Assembly: GCA_019022495.1 (NCBI GenBank)
Contig: JAFEKR010000008.1
Location: forward strand, 2,170,001-2,234,000
Source: Epichloe hybrida
Lineage: Eukaryota; Ascomycota; Sordariomycetes; Hypocreales; Clavicipitaceae
Reading direction: 5' to 3'
Length of the DNA stretch: 64,000 nt
Below, one piece after another: positions 10,501 through 22,300 of the stretch. Position 1 is the stretch's first letter. Every line of letters starts with the position of its first letter. The notes beneath the pieces are model-generated. The model searched no databases. It worked only from the letters and a program-made list of their open reading frames with translations, and was not told where the DNA came from. Both the position numbers and the translations under genes were made by a program.

Positions 10501-10649
10501 ATTAAGGCCTAGTTAGTAACTAACCTAACCTATCTTTATTTATTTAATTAGCGCGTCTATCACACGAATAAACCCTTAGAAGTGTGTTTATTAAATAATT
10601 AAGGCCTAGTTAGTAACTAACCTAACCTATCCTTAATTATTTAATTAAA
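10501..10649 (+). repeat. Direct repeat in the Copia-1B leader (97-bp spacing)
   Basis: ATTAAGGCCTAGTTAGTAAC and following bases at 10501-10552 recur at 10598-10649. The unit contains the palindrome TTAGTNACTAA. The same pair is present in Copia-1A at about 4105-4260, so it is part of the family and not a local event. It lies in the untranslated leader ahead of gag, where packaging signals are expected. Confidence 0.75.
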
Positions 10650-13600
10650 CCTACTAAGGGGCAAAGATAATAGCTTTACTTATAATCCTTTAGACTTCTA
10701 TTAATTCTCTATTTCCCTTACCCCCCTATTTACTACTAACATTATAGTAAAACATTAAGATTAACTAGAGGGATTTAGAACCTAAGACATTCCCTCTAAT
10801 TATAAACGCACCTTCCCCCCTAAGGATACTAGAAGAGAAGCTAATCTATAAGTTATATCTTACCTCCTTAACTATATATCCCCTAATTTATACTAATATA
10901 TTACGTAATAAGCACTAGAGAATAAGGAATTATTTAATCTTAAAGTAAATACTACCCCTAAAGAACTTATAGCCTAGATTCTTATTAAGAAAGTAACCTA
11001 CGAATATAAGAACCTATACCTACAAACCCTATCTACTATCTTTAGTAATAACTTTAGAGAATAGAAATAAGAAATATTCTAAGCAGTAAATCCTAAAGCT
11101 ATGAAGAGTCTTTAAGACTTTCTCTTCTTTAGTGGTGTTTATATAGACTTATAGAGTTACTATAAGATAATAGTCTTGCTTAAAGATGTTATTAATTATA
11201 ATGGATTCTATAATTAAAAAGAAGAAGAAATACAGGAAGTTGCTAGGAAGTATTCCCCCTTTAAGAGGCAAATAGCAGAGAAGGACTTCTATAAAGACCT
11301 CCTTCCTATTAGTATTCCTTCTTTTAGAGATTAACTAAAGTAACTAATTACTCCATAATATCCCTAATCCCCTTAGCTACCGCAATTACTCCTATTCTAT
11401 TCCTAGATTTTGTTACACTAATCCCTAAGCATACTAAGTGTAAGGTAAAGGCGTAATAGTAGAGGTAATCCCCTTATTATAAGCCCTTAACCATAACCCT
11501 AGACCCCCCTTATTTCCCCTCCTATAATAAGGCACTATAATCCCCCTTTATAATCTAGGACTATAGCACCTCTTCTATAAGATTTAATTATCCCTATTCC
11601 CCCTTAGGAGATAGGCTAACCCTTATTAAAGTAACTACTTAATCTTAATAAATTCTATAGTAATAAGAGTATTAAGTATAGCGCTAGGGAGTATAATATT
11701 CTTAATATTAAGCTCTTAACCTATTAAAGGAAGTGTAAGATACTAGGAATTATATAAGAATAGTTAGGCTATGGTTTTAAGTTTATGCTAAAAGGAAGAC
11801 CTCTATAGTACTTCTTAGAGAACCTTTTAAGCTAAGGAGACCCTTAAGATCTCCTAACTCTTATCCGTAGGATTAGGTAGAAGTTTAAGATAGATAATAT
11901 ATATTAAAAGAACTATTTATTATAGGGAAGATTATAACTGCTTATAATTATCTAAGAGAACCCTAGTAAATTAAAGATTAAGTGCTTTAAAGACCTTATA
12001 ATAAAGCTTTTGAATCTCTAAAGGGTAAATCCTTATGGATCCTAGTCGGAATTAGACCTCTATAGTTAGATTCTAAATGCCTATAAAGGAATCCTAGAAT
12101 ATAGGGCTTGCATTATTAATCCTCTTATTAACCTCTAATGCTTTTGCAAATAGATAAGGATGTTAATTAGCGAATCTAAAGCTTTAATTAATTAGTAGCA
12201 GTTCCCTACAGAAGCTAGCACTAAGGAATACTTTTAGACTAACTATAAGTATAATAGAAAAGGTAAGGAAGCCTAGTATAGTTAATCTTTATTAAAGAGC
12301 AAGCCTTAATGCTTAAAAAAGTGTTATATATGTAGTAAAGAAGGTTATTAGTTAACTAAACACTTAGACAAGGACTAGAAGAAGGTATTCTAATGATTTA
12401 AGAATCACTCTTGCACGGACTTAACAGCTTCTTTATATAATGCATTCCTAATATAGTATAAAGGCAATAATAATCCCAAATTAGCTAAGGATAATAATAT
12501 TAACTAATATCTAATAGAACTCGGTTTTAGTAAAGAAGATAGCGATGGCTAAGTGCTTACAAGCTTCTTTACACACAGGACTACCTATAATAGCTATGTA
12601 ACCACTAAGATTCTCGCTAGTAAAGTAATAACTTATGCTTTAGTTAAGAAGGATTTATTTAATCTTTAGGAACTAGATAAGGCACTAAGCGCATTTACAC
12701 TTAAAGGATAATATTTATCTAGAACCTTTAAAGGTATTATAGCTAACACAGGTGCTACGGGATGTTTATTAGTAGGCTACCCTTAATTCTTAGCTTTATA
12801 AAGTGTAATACTAACTATTATGCTTAATAAGTTAGATACTAGGAAGATAAAGATTAAATTTGGCCCTAGAGAACCAATTAAGGCACTTAGATTAATTGAA
12901 GTGCTAACTCCATTTGGAATTATTCTCTTTTAGGTGATCCCTACGAACACTCCCTTTCTCTTATGCCTTAATAATATGACTTACCTAAAGATTAATTTCT
13001 ATATATTAGAGAACGTTTTGTAGTAGGGGAATATTAAGGTTCCTATTATGCGTAAATAGGGGCACGTGTAGATGCTTCTTAATAAAGAAGAAAGTGTTAC
13101 TTAGAGTTATCTTATAGAGATTAAGCTTCGCTAATTGTATTAACGCTTTAGATACCCTTTAGTTTAATATATTTATAATTTACTATGTAAATTAGGGCAT
13201 AAGGTTAAGTTTAAAGCTATTAAGAAACTAACTAAGGTTTGCTAGCAGTGCTAATTGCACGTGAATAGCCCACATTAGTTCAAATTCACTCTTTGGGATG
13301 AATGTGCCTATAATTACGAAATTATTGTGGACATTATGTATCTTGATAGTAACCGCCCTATTCTGTAAGTTATTAATATAGCTATATTCTTTAATATAGC
13401 TAGATTTATTAAAGATATCTTTACAAAGACTATATAGGAAGTACTCTATCTTTACTAGATTAATGTCTATCTAGGCCCCCTGGATTTAATTATTATGGAT
13501 GCTAGAATGACCTTTAGAGGCAAGGAATTTAAGTAGCTTACGTTATTAATGGTAATTGAGATTAAAGATGTCCCTATTGAGGCTTACTATAGTATTGGTA

Positions 13601-15863
13601 AGGTTAAGCGATATTATAGGCCGCTCTAAAGAGCCTATGATATTATCTGACAGGAATGCCTAATAACGCTAGAGCCTGTGGCATTACAAATGGTAGTTAA
13701 AGCTATGAATAATACCGTAGGATTAAATAGTCTTATGCTAATAGTCCTTGTTTTTGGCGTGTATTCTTGTATAGTTAAGGAATTGCCTCTATCACTGGAT
13801 ATCACGTAGCAAGCCCTTGTGATTTAACTAGTAATAAAGGAAGTTAAGCGTATTTATGCCTAGCAGAAGGTTAGCAATGCCCTTGCTACGAGGAATAGTC
13901 CTAATACCTCTGTAACTGTTAACCTCCCGCTAGGATTGCTTGTGTGTATGTGGCGCGAAGGCAAAGGATAGGCAGGCCCTTATAAGCTATTAGCTATAGA
14001 GGGCGAGACCTATACTCTTAAGCTCCCTTAAGGCCTTAAGGCCTTTAGATTAATATCTGTTAGGCCTTTTTATAAAGATCCTAATAAAGAGAGACCTCCT
14101 AAGGGCGTAAATAACTAAGATGCCTCCCTATAGCCTATAGCTACCTCTCCTATTAATCCCCTAAGGTAAGGACCTAGAAGACCTTAGAAGAACCCCCTTG
14201 TTATTATATCTGATGTTAATTATATAGATTAAATGAAAGATAAGACTAATGTCTTTCTATTAGCTAAGGAAAGCTCTAACCTTAAGCTTACAATCTAATT
14301 ACGTAAGGAAGGAATTATTAAGACCCCTAGCAAACCCTTTAAGCTGTCTACTAAAGCTAAGATTAATTCTCTGATTAAATAAGGTATATTTGAATTTATT
14401 AAGTATAATAAAAGAGAGCATAGTGAAGTTTAAATTTTTAATTCCTATATTATTAATAAGGTAAAGGGCAAGATAACGGATCCGTACAAGAAGTTAAGGC
14501 TTGTAATCTAAGGTTATGGTGATAAGGAGAAGCTAGTAATTCTTATATAGGCCCTAATAATCTAGTGAGCTAGCTAGTGATTAATCCTTGTAATAGTACT
14601 TGCGTTGTTATTACTAGGCCTTATCCTCTAGCTTCGCAATATCATATAGGCCTATGTGCAAGCACAAATGCTTCTTAGTTATATGATCCTAGCCTGAATC
14701 CCTATCTAAATCTATTACCTATACCTTATAGGTATAATAATATGAGTGATTAAGCCTCTGTATAGTATTATAGAAGCTAGCACCCACTAGTGGGTAACGT
14801 ATTATTATTACTATAGAGAAATGCTCTAGATAATGACCTCTACGTTTGACCTGTGCCTGCTTGTGATAATAAAGGAGAACCTAACTTTCGTGTGTATAGG
14901 GATGTAGACTAATAATATAATTAGACTATCCGACCGCGAGTTCTCTTAATAAGAGGAAGATTAATTAAAAGCTACTTCTTTTACTGCTAAGCTAAAGCAA
15001 ATCCTTTCTACGGGGAACCTACTAACCTTTAATAGTAGTATTATTACTCTTAAAAATAATATAATTACGCTAAGGTAAAAGGGCTAGAGTGGAAAGCTTT
15101 AGTTAATCCTACTAACTAATTTAAAATAGGCATATATAGAATAACAAGCTCAAGGCACGTATATTACCTTAATTTACTAACCTGAAGCCTGCTTTGACCT
15201 CTCTGTTGCTATATAACACTAAGAGCTATTACCTTAAGATATAAAGAGCCTAAACTAATGGATTTAATAGTAAATTAATAATCTAAGCTAAGGATTAAGG
15301 TTTATACTATTTAATCTCAAAAAGGTAAAGCTTTTCGCATTTATAAATAGATTATTTGCTAATAACTAGGACCTTACTTCCTAGCTAGGCTATGTGCTTA
15401 TCCTAGCTAGTGAAGTCTAAGAGGAAAGCACCTTTATAATCTAAGGTAATATCATATACTATAGCTCTACTAAGAGCAAAAGAGTCACGAGAAGTGTGCT
15501 TGCCTCTAAGATCTATGGTATAGTTGCTAGTGCTAATATGGCTTACGTGGTCTTGATAATGCTTAGGTTAATTACCTATTAATTGAACCTCCCTATGATT
15601 CTTATTATTATCTATACTGATTTGTACTCTTTGTATAAATGCCTTATTAAGCTTAGTACTATGAAGGAGAAGCGTCTTATAATTAATATTATAGCCCTTT
15701 ATTAATCATATAAGCGACGAGAGATCTGCGAGATTAGATAGATTAATAGGAATAATAACCTTGCTAATGTATTTACGAAGGCATTGCTAAATAAGGCATT
15801 TAAGAGGTTTATTACGAGTAATAAGGCAACTATTAGGATGGAAGGGTAGGTTACGTAATTGTA
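10650..15863 (+). pseudogene. Broken Ty1/copia gag-pol polyprotein of Copia-1B
   Basis: One frame (position mod 3 = 1) holds the whole polyprotein of about 1,700 codons, with dozens of TAG/TAA/TGA at former Gln and Trp codons but no net frameshift. Gag occupies about 10650-12400 and ends with a CCHC knuckle reading KCYICSKEGY, where the His position is Tyr (CAC to TAC). The protease motif at about 12742 reads ANTGAT, with the catalytic Asp changed to Asn. Integrase spans about 13150-13900, reverse transcriptase starts near 14380, and RNase H is marked by MKEKRLIINII at about 15660 and ANVFTKALLNKAF at about 15757. All three catalytic changes are RIP-type transitions. Confidence 0.9.
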
Positions 15864-16085
15864 ATGTTTGTATTAATCTAATAAGATTAAAGGTGTTAAG
15901 AATTAGGCTTACTTATCCTTACATAGGCTTACAGATTGGATTTTTTGTTTATTATACCCCTTCCCCTTGCCCTTTTCTTATGATATTATTCGTGATTATT
16001 TAATCTTATTTGTTCCTTAATTCCTGTTTACTTCTCTTATTAATATTATGTGTTAATAATTATGTTAAAAAGAGAGAGTTTCTAG

Positions 16086-16381
16086 TATTAGAATAAGCAT
16101 AATATTAATAAGGGTGCGCGCCTCTGATTAGGTGGGCGCGTTATATCGCGGACCCATATGTCTGGCCTGACCGCGCTGCGATCGGAGTTAGCACATGTGG
16201 CCTCTTTGCTAATAACCCTAATTAAGGCCCCTTTTCCTATGATAAATAGCGCACCCTCTTTGCTTCTATTTAATCCCTCTTTTGCTTGCTTTAATAGACT
16301 AGAATATATAACGATTACGTGTACTTTAGTCCACCCCGAAAACCCTACGCGTAGGTCAATAGTATCCTGTAGATACTAACA
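16086..16381 (+). repeat. 3' LTR of Copia-1B (296 bp)
   Basis: It has the same length as the 5' LTR and ends TACTAACA, followed by the target duplication GTAAT. Its first bases read TATTAG where the 5' LTR has TGTTGG, two G-to-A changes. Confidence 0.95.
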
Positions 16382-16386
16382 GTAAT

Positions 16387-17314
16387 ATATAATAAGATAA
16401 TTATATATGCTATTATAAGTGTAATAGAAGATAAGTTTATCTCTCTTAAAGATAGAGAGAAAGGAAAAGTATATAAAACTATTAAAGATATCCTAGAGAA
16501 ACTATATAAGTTTAAAGATATATTTATATTAAATAAGGTAAGGAGTCTCTTATTAAAGAAGTTAACTAACTATATAATTAATCTTATACTAGGAGCTATA
16601 CCCTTATATAAACTAATTTATTCTCTCTTCTAAAGTAAACTTAGAGAGCTTTAGGAATATATTAATAATAACCTAAAGAAAGGCTAGATAAGACCCTTAA
16701 AGAGCTTAGTAGGCGTGCCTATTTTATTTATACTAAAGAAAGATAGAATGCTTTAGCTATATATTAACTATTAAGGGCTTAATAAGGTAATATAAAAGAA
16801 TTACTATACTCTTCCCTTAATTTTAGAGATCCTTAATTAATACTAAGGGGCCTATTTCTTTTCTAAGATAAATATTAAGGATATATACTACTAAATTTAT
16901 ATTAAAGAGAGTAATAAGTAAAAGATAGCTTTTTATATATATTATAAGCACTATAAGTACTTTATAATGCCTTTTAGGTTAACTAATGCCCTAGCTACTT
17001 TCTAGAGTTATATCTATAAGGTACTATATAAGCTAGTTAATACTATTTATATAGTGTATTTAGATAATATCTTAGTTTTCTTTAAGATAAAGAAGGAGTA
17101 TATAAAATATATTAAGTAAGTCCTTAAATATATAAGGTTAGTAAAGCTATATATAAAACCCTCTAAGTGCTTTTTCTATAAAGAATTAGTAAAATTCCTA
17201 GGGTTTATTCTCTTTATTAATAGGATATTAATAAATACTTACTAGGTTAATATAATTAAAGAATAGAAGGGGCTAATAAGTTTTAAGAATATATAGTTAT
17301 TTCTTAGATTCTAT
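16387..17314 (+). pseudogene. Gypsy-B G1: reverse transcriptase segment
   Basis: It matches 31928-31984 and 49482-50355 of G2. Ty3/gypsy reverse transcriptase is recognisable by a MPFRLTNALATF segment near 16970 and the active-site motif at about 17050-17080, which reads YLDNILVF. The second catalytic Asp is Asn, from GAT to AAT. Several TAG/TAA codons replace Gln or Trp. It is cut by L2 within a 15-bp duplicated site. Confidence 0.85.
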
Positions 17315-18078
17315 TGATTGATTTTTAATTTTTTTTGGGGTCATTGGCTGTGGCTAATACATCTAATTTTCAAGGAACTAAAAAATTACTAGCAATACCT
17401 AGCTAGTGCCATATGTAATAACTAAATTTAATAATTACTATAGTGTTAGGTAAAACATTAAGGAATAAGCTTTAAGCTACAAATTTAGGGGCTAAAAAGT
17501 TAATATAAACTTTATAATAAACTTTATAGCTATAATTACATAAGAGTCATAATTCGTAACTATAGTTAAACTTAAATCTATTTAAGTTTTACTTATAGTA
17601 TAAATTAACGTAATTCCCCCTTCCTCTATAACCGTGTTTATTCTATCTCTTTATATCTCTTCTATCTTATAACTTATCCTTTAAAGCTCTAAGGTAAACT
17701 TAAACCCTAAAAAAACAGCATAACTTATCCTTAATTGCAGCTAATCTAATTCCTTACATCACCAAGTAGGTTATAGGCTACCAATTAACTAATTAACGAC
17801 TAACTAATTAGATAATAGTATAGCCAAAGGTAATAAAAAAGACACTACACTATCTGAAATATTAAATAATATTGTAGAAGAGAAGAAAAGCAAAGGAAAG
17901 GAAAGGGAAGATAAATCTAACCTAAAGATAATTAATAGTATCTATAATATAAGGGAGAAGATACTAAAAAATAAGGGCAAGCCTAATAATAAGCTTTATA
18001 AGGCAGATAAAAAGAAGTTAAAGGAATGGGGTGTTAGGGTGTAGTAAGCTAAGCAGTTTTACCTCGTACTCAGGAGGG
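17315..18078 (-). mobile_element. L element copy L2 (764 bp) with 15-bp target duplication
   Basis: TTTCTTAGATTCTAT occurs at 17300-17314 and again at 18079-18093, while the homologous site in G2 (about 50338-50355) has it once. The A-rich 3' end lies on the minus strand at 17315-17345, next to the hairpin of the CATTGGC/GCCAATG type. A duplication of this length fits target-primed reverse transcription rather than a DNA transposase. There are no terminal inverted repeats and no CTRR end as in Helitrons. The class remains unproven. Confidence 0.75.
17690..18046 (+). pseudogene. Small charged reading frame inside L2, antisense to its A-tail
   Basis: A plus-strand frame of about 100 codons ends at TAG about 18044. 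Its last 75 codons have no stop and read as highly charged: LSEILNNIVEEKKSKGKERE, then an Ile/Lys/Asn-rich stretch ending KKKLKEWGVRV. Two or more upstream TAA codons fit former Gln. L1 carries the same frame at about 8037-8390 (minus). I do not recognise it. It is on the strand opposite to the A-rich end, so either orientation of the element may be wrong or the frame is incidental. Confidence 0.3.
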
Positions 18079-18093
18079 TTTCTTAGATTCTAT

Positions 18094-18996
18094 AACTTTT
18101 ACTAATAGTTTATCTATAAATACTCTAGGATTATAGTACCTCTTTATGTGTTAATAAAGGGTAGTTAAAATAGTATTTAGACTAGGAGGTTTATATTTAG
18201 AGAAAAGGAGTAGTTAGTATTTAACTAGCTAAAAGATGCCTTTTAGTAAGCGCCTTTACTCTAATACTATAACCTAAGTTAAGTAGTGTGTATTAAGATA
18301 AATACCTTGATTTTTGTAATAATAGAAATCCTATCTTAGTAAGATCATAAGGGCTATTAGTATCTAGTAGCCTTTTAGTTAAGGAAGTTTATAGACACTA
18401 AATATAACTATAGTATAGCTAATTAAGAGCTACTTACTACAGTAAAGTTATTTAAATACTAGTAATATTATATTAAAGGTATAGAGATACCTATAGAGGT
18501 CCTATTAGACTATTATAACCTATAAACCTTTATAAGGTAGTAAAAGCTAAATAGAAGATAAGTATAATAGTATATATTCCTCTGCCCTTTTTATTTTATA
18601 ATTAAGTATAGACTAGGGAAAAGTAACCTTATAGATATACTATTAAGAAAGTCTAATTATAAGGGTAAACCTATATTAAATAAGGCGCTCTTACTAAAGC
18701 TTTAAAGGAAAATAGTAAATATCTATATAGTAAAAGAAAAAGTACTAATATATTAAAGAAGTTATAGTATAATACTAGTCTTAAAGCTTACTTAGTTAAG
18801 AGTAGCCTAGGTAAAAGGCTAGTTAGCTACTATAGATTTAGTAATAGGTTAGCTAAATAAGGGTGATTTTAAGGAGAAGGTAATATATATTTAAGATATT
18901 AGTATAGTATAAGTAATTTAGGAGGCTATTATATTACTAAATCCTTACTAATTTATAGTAAATAAACTATTAGTATAACTACTATAGAAGGTATAG
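18094..18996 (+). pseudogene. Gypsy-B G1: RNase H and connection to integrase
   Basis: It matches 50356-50828 plus 61524-61945 of G2. The frame resembles the gypsy RT-thumb/RNase H region (segments like FINTKYN-SIANQELL near 18385-18430) followed by the linker that precedes integrase. RNase H removes the RNA strand during reverse transcription. It is interrupted after 18996 by Copia-2 at TATAG. Because G2 is itself split here by Gypsy-C b, this copy shows the uninterrupted sequence for that site (about 18545-18560). Confidence 0.75.
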
Positions 18997-19077
18997 TGTT
19001 AAAATATATTGTTCACAATATATAAGGCTTTGTAATCCTAGGTTCAGTTGGATCGGTCCACTCTTTTGATTTCAACA
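18997..19077 (+). repeat. 5' LTR of Copia-2 (81 bp)
   Basis: It starts TGTTAAAATATATTG and ends TTTGATTTCAACA. It is unusually short for an LTR. It differs from the 3' LTR at a few positions, including CACA against AAAA. Confidence 0.93.
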
Positions 19078-19092
19078 GGTTATGAGCCCGGT
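19078..19092 (+). promoter_or_regulatory. Primer-binding site of Copia-2, initiator-tRNA half-molecule type
   Basis: GGTTATGAGCCCGG follows the 5' LTR directly. It is complementary to the anticodon arm of an initiator tRNA-Met (GGGCTCATAACC, with the CAT anticodon) and not to a tRNA 3' end. Priming from a cleaved initiator tRNA is established for Drosophila copia. That it works so here is inferred from the complementarity. Confidence 0.7.
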
Positions 19093-19143
19093 TCTATTAC
19101 TATAGATTTTGTTTAGGTCACTTTGTGTGCGAATACAGAAGAC

Positions 19144-19375
19144 TTCCCTTCTATAAAAAAGGAAGGATCCGCGAGATAGAAGCTTTTTCCCTTCTATAAA
19201 AAGGAATTAATTGCGAATAAAGAAGCTTTTCCCTTCTATAAAAAGGAATTAATTGTGGCTATAGAAGACTTCCCTTCTATAAAAAAGGAAGGACATGCGA
19301 AAAAGGAAGCAATTCCCTTCTATAAAAAGGAATTTTAGTATAATATAGAAGCTTTTCCCTTCTATAAAAAGGAAA
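19144..19375 (+). repeat. Six tandem stem-loops in the Copia-2 leader
   Basis: The motif TTCCCTTCTATAAAAAGGAA occurs six times at about 19144, 19187, 19230, 19270, 19312 and 19355, each able to pair its CCTT with AAGG around a TATA-containing loop. Spacing is 40-43 bases. The spacers vary and include AGAAGCTTTT in several. The array sits between primer site and the gag start, where retroelements carry packaging, dimerisation or translation signals. Confidence 0.85.
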
Positions 19376-22300
19376 ATAGATACCAAAGGAAAGGGAAAGG
19401 GACTTGTTATCCCTGACCCTAGTGCGCAAGAGGTTCTAAATAACTAGCTAAAAGAGCAGGCTATTAAGCAATAAGTAACTATAAACTAGTTATTAGAGAA
19501 GCTAGAAAGCCTATCTATAACTGTAAATAGTTGTATGGAGGGTGTGGAATCTGATAAGCCCGCTAGTTAGCAGCAAGATTAGCAGCCTGTTCAAGAAAAT
19601 CAAGCTAAATCTAGCTCTATACAAGCAACCTTTAATAATTTAATTATTAAGGAATTTAATAAGAGGGTTTATAGTTTTCCAGAGACTACTAGGCTTAAAG
19701 GAGCCGAAAATTTCAAATAATAGAAATAAGCCCTAACTATCTAATTTAGAGCTTTAGGCATGCCTAATTTTCTAGATAATCCGGAGAGTTCTAGGGCGCT
19801 ATGGGATTTAGATTAAGCTATTATCCTTATGTTATTAAGGGATAGTTATACGGAAGGACCCTAAGCCGCTATAACTTAGCAAAAATCACCTAAAGAAGCC
19901 TATAATTTACTTGTAAGGCAATATTCACATAGCGTTAAAATCCAGAGGGGGTCCCTATATTTAGAATTTCATAACCTGAATTTTTAAGAGTTTAAGGGGA
20001 CTCTAGAGTCCTTTAATGCAGTCTTTAATAATCTACTAGCTAGATTATCAATTTTAGGGGTCCTAATTGCTCCGATAGATCAGGTTAATTAATATCTTCA
20101 ATCCCTAAAATCAACCTTCCCTTAGTAGGCTAAGAGGCAACGATTCAGCATGCGTACGAATAGGGCTATAGGGGGTCCCCTAGATGCCCTAAATCTCCAA
20201 TATTTAATGGCAGACCTTCTAGCAAAACAGAGGGATAAATCATCTATAGTATCTAAAGCCCTGAATTATAAGGCTAAAAACCTTAAAAAAGGGGCTAAGG
20301 ATAAAGACAAAGCCCCTAAGGATTAGAAGAAGAAAGGAGGCTCTAAAGAAAATAAGGGCTCTTCTAATTCTAATTCTTCTTCTAATAAGAAGAAGAAGAA
20401 GAAGCAAAAAGGTTAAAAATCAGATAAAAAGGATAATAAAGAGACCTCTAGAGAGGGATCTTTTATGCTAGGAAATTACAACCTTTCTAACGGGGCTCTT
20501 AAACCGTACAAGAAGCCTAGCCTTTATAAGACTAGTTATAAGAGCTCTAGTGATAGTAGCTCTGATTCTAGCTCTAGTGAATCAGATAATGAAAATTAAG
20601 AAATTAAAACCTTAAATGGTTTTAATTATTATAGCAAAGACATAAAAAAGGCCCTATTATATGATATAGGTTTGACTGTACATATTATTAATTCTAGGGA
20701 GGTCTTTAGGGATTATACCCCCTATAAAAAGGGGGAATCCGACCCTATTATAACTGGTGGTGGCCCTATTTACGCTAAGGGTCACGGTAGTGCTATTTTT
20801 GAGGTCCTATATCAGAAAAATCCAGCTAAATATAGGATCTTAGTGCTTAAAGATGCGCTATATTTTCCTTAGCTTAATGTTAATATAGTTAGTGGACTTA
20901 CGCACTATATATCTGGTGGTTGCCTTATAAAAAACCTACTTTATCTTAAAGATAGGTCTCTTATTACAACCTTAGATATAGAAAAACATAGTTTTTTCTT
21001 CCACGTTAAAAACCAGTCTACGCCTAAGTTATCTAAAGGGCCCTGTAATAATTCGCATTATATCCGACCTTTTACCTACGCTGCTTTTAAGGGTCATAGC
21101 TATCTAATTAGCTACCCTATAGAGGTTCAAATTCCCTCTAAAAAGCTGGATTAGGCTTCTGATTTAGACGAAATCGACGAAAATAATGATGATATTGAAG
21201 AAATCGTACGGGATGATTTAGGGGAATTAGTCCCTTCTTCTTCGCCTATAGCCCTAGGTTAGGTCCCTTATAAATCTAAGGAAATAGATTTAGGGGTGTT
21301 AGAGAGCCCTAGTAGAGGAAAAGGGTCCCTAATACCTCTCCAAGAGGCCTGTGGTTCTCAAGGGGCCCAGCAGGGGACTAGTAAAGAGGGCCCTAGTCTA
21401 GATCCTAATTTAGACCCTAAGGATCTTTAATATTAACGGTTGTTAGAACTAGCTGGCCTATGGCATATACAATTAGGGCACCTAGGTCTTTCTTTGCTAA
21501 AGAAAACTAGCCTTATAACTAAAGGAATCCCTGATTTTTCTAAAATTAAGAATAAGGATTTTAGATGTATTGCTTATGATTAATCTAAGGCAGTTAGAAG
21601 ACCTAGGAAGTTAGCTATACCTAACCCCCCTAGAGCTCTAGATCGAATAGAGGGGGATACGCTAAAAATCAGTCCTACGCCGTATAATAAATAGTTAATT
21701 TGCTTATTTTTAGTTAATCGAAAGACTAGATATAAGTGAGTTATCTTATTACCTAATAAGGAAGGCCTAACTGTTTATAAGGCTATCAAAGGCTTCTTCA
21801 GAGGGCTTAAAAATCAACTAGGTTAATATCCTAGGCACCTTTACTTCAATAGGGGCTAGGAAATCGATTCTAGTTATTAAGCTTAGTTAAATTCTAAAGG
21901 GATTAAATTTACGACTTCTAGTCCCTATATCCATAAGCAAAATGGATTAGCAGAACGTTCAATTTGTACTATTGTAGATTGATTAAGGGCTACTATCTAG
22001 TGGGCAAAATTACCGTTATTTTTGTGGTGTTTTGTATTACCTGCAGTTATTAACCTAGTTAATATAACTGCTAATACCACTAAGGATGAAAGCCCTGAAT
22101 AACTGTTATCTAGGGAGCTAAATCAGCCTTATACAACTAATATTAGTAGTATTAGAGCTATAGGATCTTATTGTGAGGTTCTAATCCCCCTAGAAAAACG
22201 ACCTAAAGCCTAGAAGTTAGCAGCTAGGACTATCCCTAGAAGGCTTTTAGCTACACTAGGTTCTAACACCTACCTAGTGTACATCCCCTCTAAAAGGCTA

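Larger units (their letters stand above)
10007..16381 (+). mobile_element. Copia-1B: full-length Ty1/copia LTR retrotransposon (6,375 bp)
   Basis: Two 296-bp LTRs bound one long degenerate gag-pol frame. Direct 5-bp target duplications GTAAT flank it (10002-10006, 16382-16386). The uninterrupted target is seen in G2 at about 31915-31980. Order inside pol is protease, integrase, reverse transcriptase, RNase H, which is the Ty1/copia order. A purine run (AAAAAGAGAGAG, about 16053-16077) precedes the 3' LTR as a polypurine tract. LTR differences are transitions such as TGTTGG against TATTAG, which is RIP acting on CpA/TpG. Confidence 0.95.

Noticed and set aside
17315..18078. Helitron assignment for the L element because of its 3' hairpin
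   Set aside because: There is no CTRR end, and L2 has a 15-bp target duplication, which Helitrons do not make.
19144..19375. CRISPR-like array (repeats with unique spacers)
   Set aside because: The setting is a eukaryotic retrotransposon leader, units are ~20 bp with ~21-bp related spacers, and no cas genes exist here.
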